In this document: positions 6,467-6,632 of the stretch, piece by piece
How the letters are laid out: each line of letters starts with the position of its first letter
Numbering within the stretch: position 1 is the first letter of the stretch
NCBI GenBank assembly: GCA_016764535.1
Contig: JAESRR010000138.1
Span: 1 to 6,632, forward strand
DNA from: Cohaesibacteraceae bacterium
Lineage (GTDB): Bacteria > Pseudomonadota > Alphaproteobacteria > Rhizobiales > Cohaesibacteraceae
Reading direction: 5' to 3'
DNA length: 6,632 nucleotides
Notes under the pieces: generated by a model
Databases searched by the model: none
What the model was told of the DNA's origin: nothing
What the model saw: only the letters and a program-made list of their open reading frames with translations
Made by a program: the position numbers and the translations under genes

Positions 6467-6515
6467 TTTTCATTTCATTTGAGATGATGACAACGTTAAT
6501 TTACCAGAAAATTGA
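6463..6515. repeat. Widely spaced 9-bp inverted repeat upstream of the MarR gene
   Basis: TCAATTTTC (6463-6471) and GAAAATTGA (6507-6515) are perfect inverted copies separated by 35 bases. They could be paired operator half-sites for the MarR protein or another regulator. The arms are AT-rich, so coincidence is possible. Confidence 0.35.
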
Positions 6516-6590
6516 ACTTGCTGCGGTTGCTGACTGCGTATCGTAGTGTCGAAAGCTCGGAGAATAAGCCTTCAGTCCTGCCGACGCTCC

Positions 6591-6632
6591 ATGACAGAGA
6601 AGAAAAACCCATCTGTTTGTGTGGACGCCGGC
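6591..6632 (+). CDS. Possible start of a further gene, cut by the window edge
   Basis: An ATG opens 14 codons reading MTEKKNPSVCVDAG up to the last base. The sequence looks like a protein N-terminus (polar start, then a hydrophobic strand), but no family can be named. No Shine-Dalgarno sequence lies close to it. A GGAG sits about 30 bases upstream, and an in-frame GTG at 6546 is an alternative start. Confidence 0.3.
   Translation, partial: MTEKKNPSVCVDAG

Overview
This is a moderate-GC chromosomal segment from a proteobacterium, most likely an alphaproteobacterium. The best evidence is the full-length GMP synthase, whose C-terminal half reads like alphaproteobacterial GuaA. The DUF2267-type and DUF4332-type small proteins and a putative cuckoo-like anti-Shine-Dalgarno sRNA fit the same group. 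No species can be named from the sequence alone.

Layout. The left edge (1-183) is a damaged junction: an AT-rich orphan coding fragment on the minus strand, then a short non-coding linker. The linker abuts the broken 3' side of a HerA/YjgR-type P-loop ATPase gene (minus strand, start at 909). This gene keeps Walker A but has lost its second half. Divergent from it, a plus-strand run of three small genes follows: a glycine-rich DUF2267-like protein, a helix-hairpin-helix DUF4332-like protein, and a TraR/DksA-type C4 zinc-finger protein. The last two are separated by a perfect 13-bp hairpin that fills most of the gap.

Between 2311 and 2635 lies an AT-rich gene-free stretch. Its last ~120 bases look like a free-standing small RNA gene with an extended -10 promoter, several hairpins, CCTCCC and CCTCCTCCCC (anti-Shine-Dalgarno) motifs, and an intrinsic terminator. 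That terminator is shared with the convergent membrane-bound metal-dependent hydrolase gene (DUF457/YdjM-like, minus strand, GTG start). Upstream on the same strand is guaA, which has its own terminator. Divergent from guaA is a small VOC/glyoxalase-fold protein. It meets a MarR-family regulator tail to tail with only 12 bases between the stop codons. The right edge holds the MarR upstream region, with a wide 9-bp inverted repeat, and possibly the first 14 codons of another plus-strand gene.

How the parts relate. guaA is housekeeping (last step of GMP synthesis). The three-gene plus-strand run is of unknown function but has the look of an accessory or stress-linked set. I see no CRISPR array, tRNA, rRNA or complete mobile element. 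The most notable item is the candidate anti-Shine-Dalgarno sRNA at about 2519-2637. The second is the abrupt truncation of the HerA-like ATPase gene at about 183.
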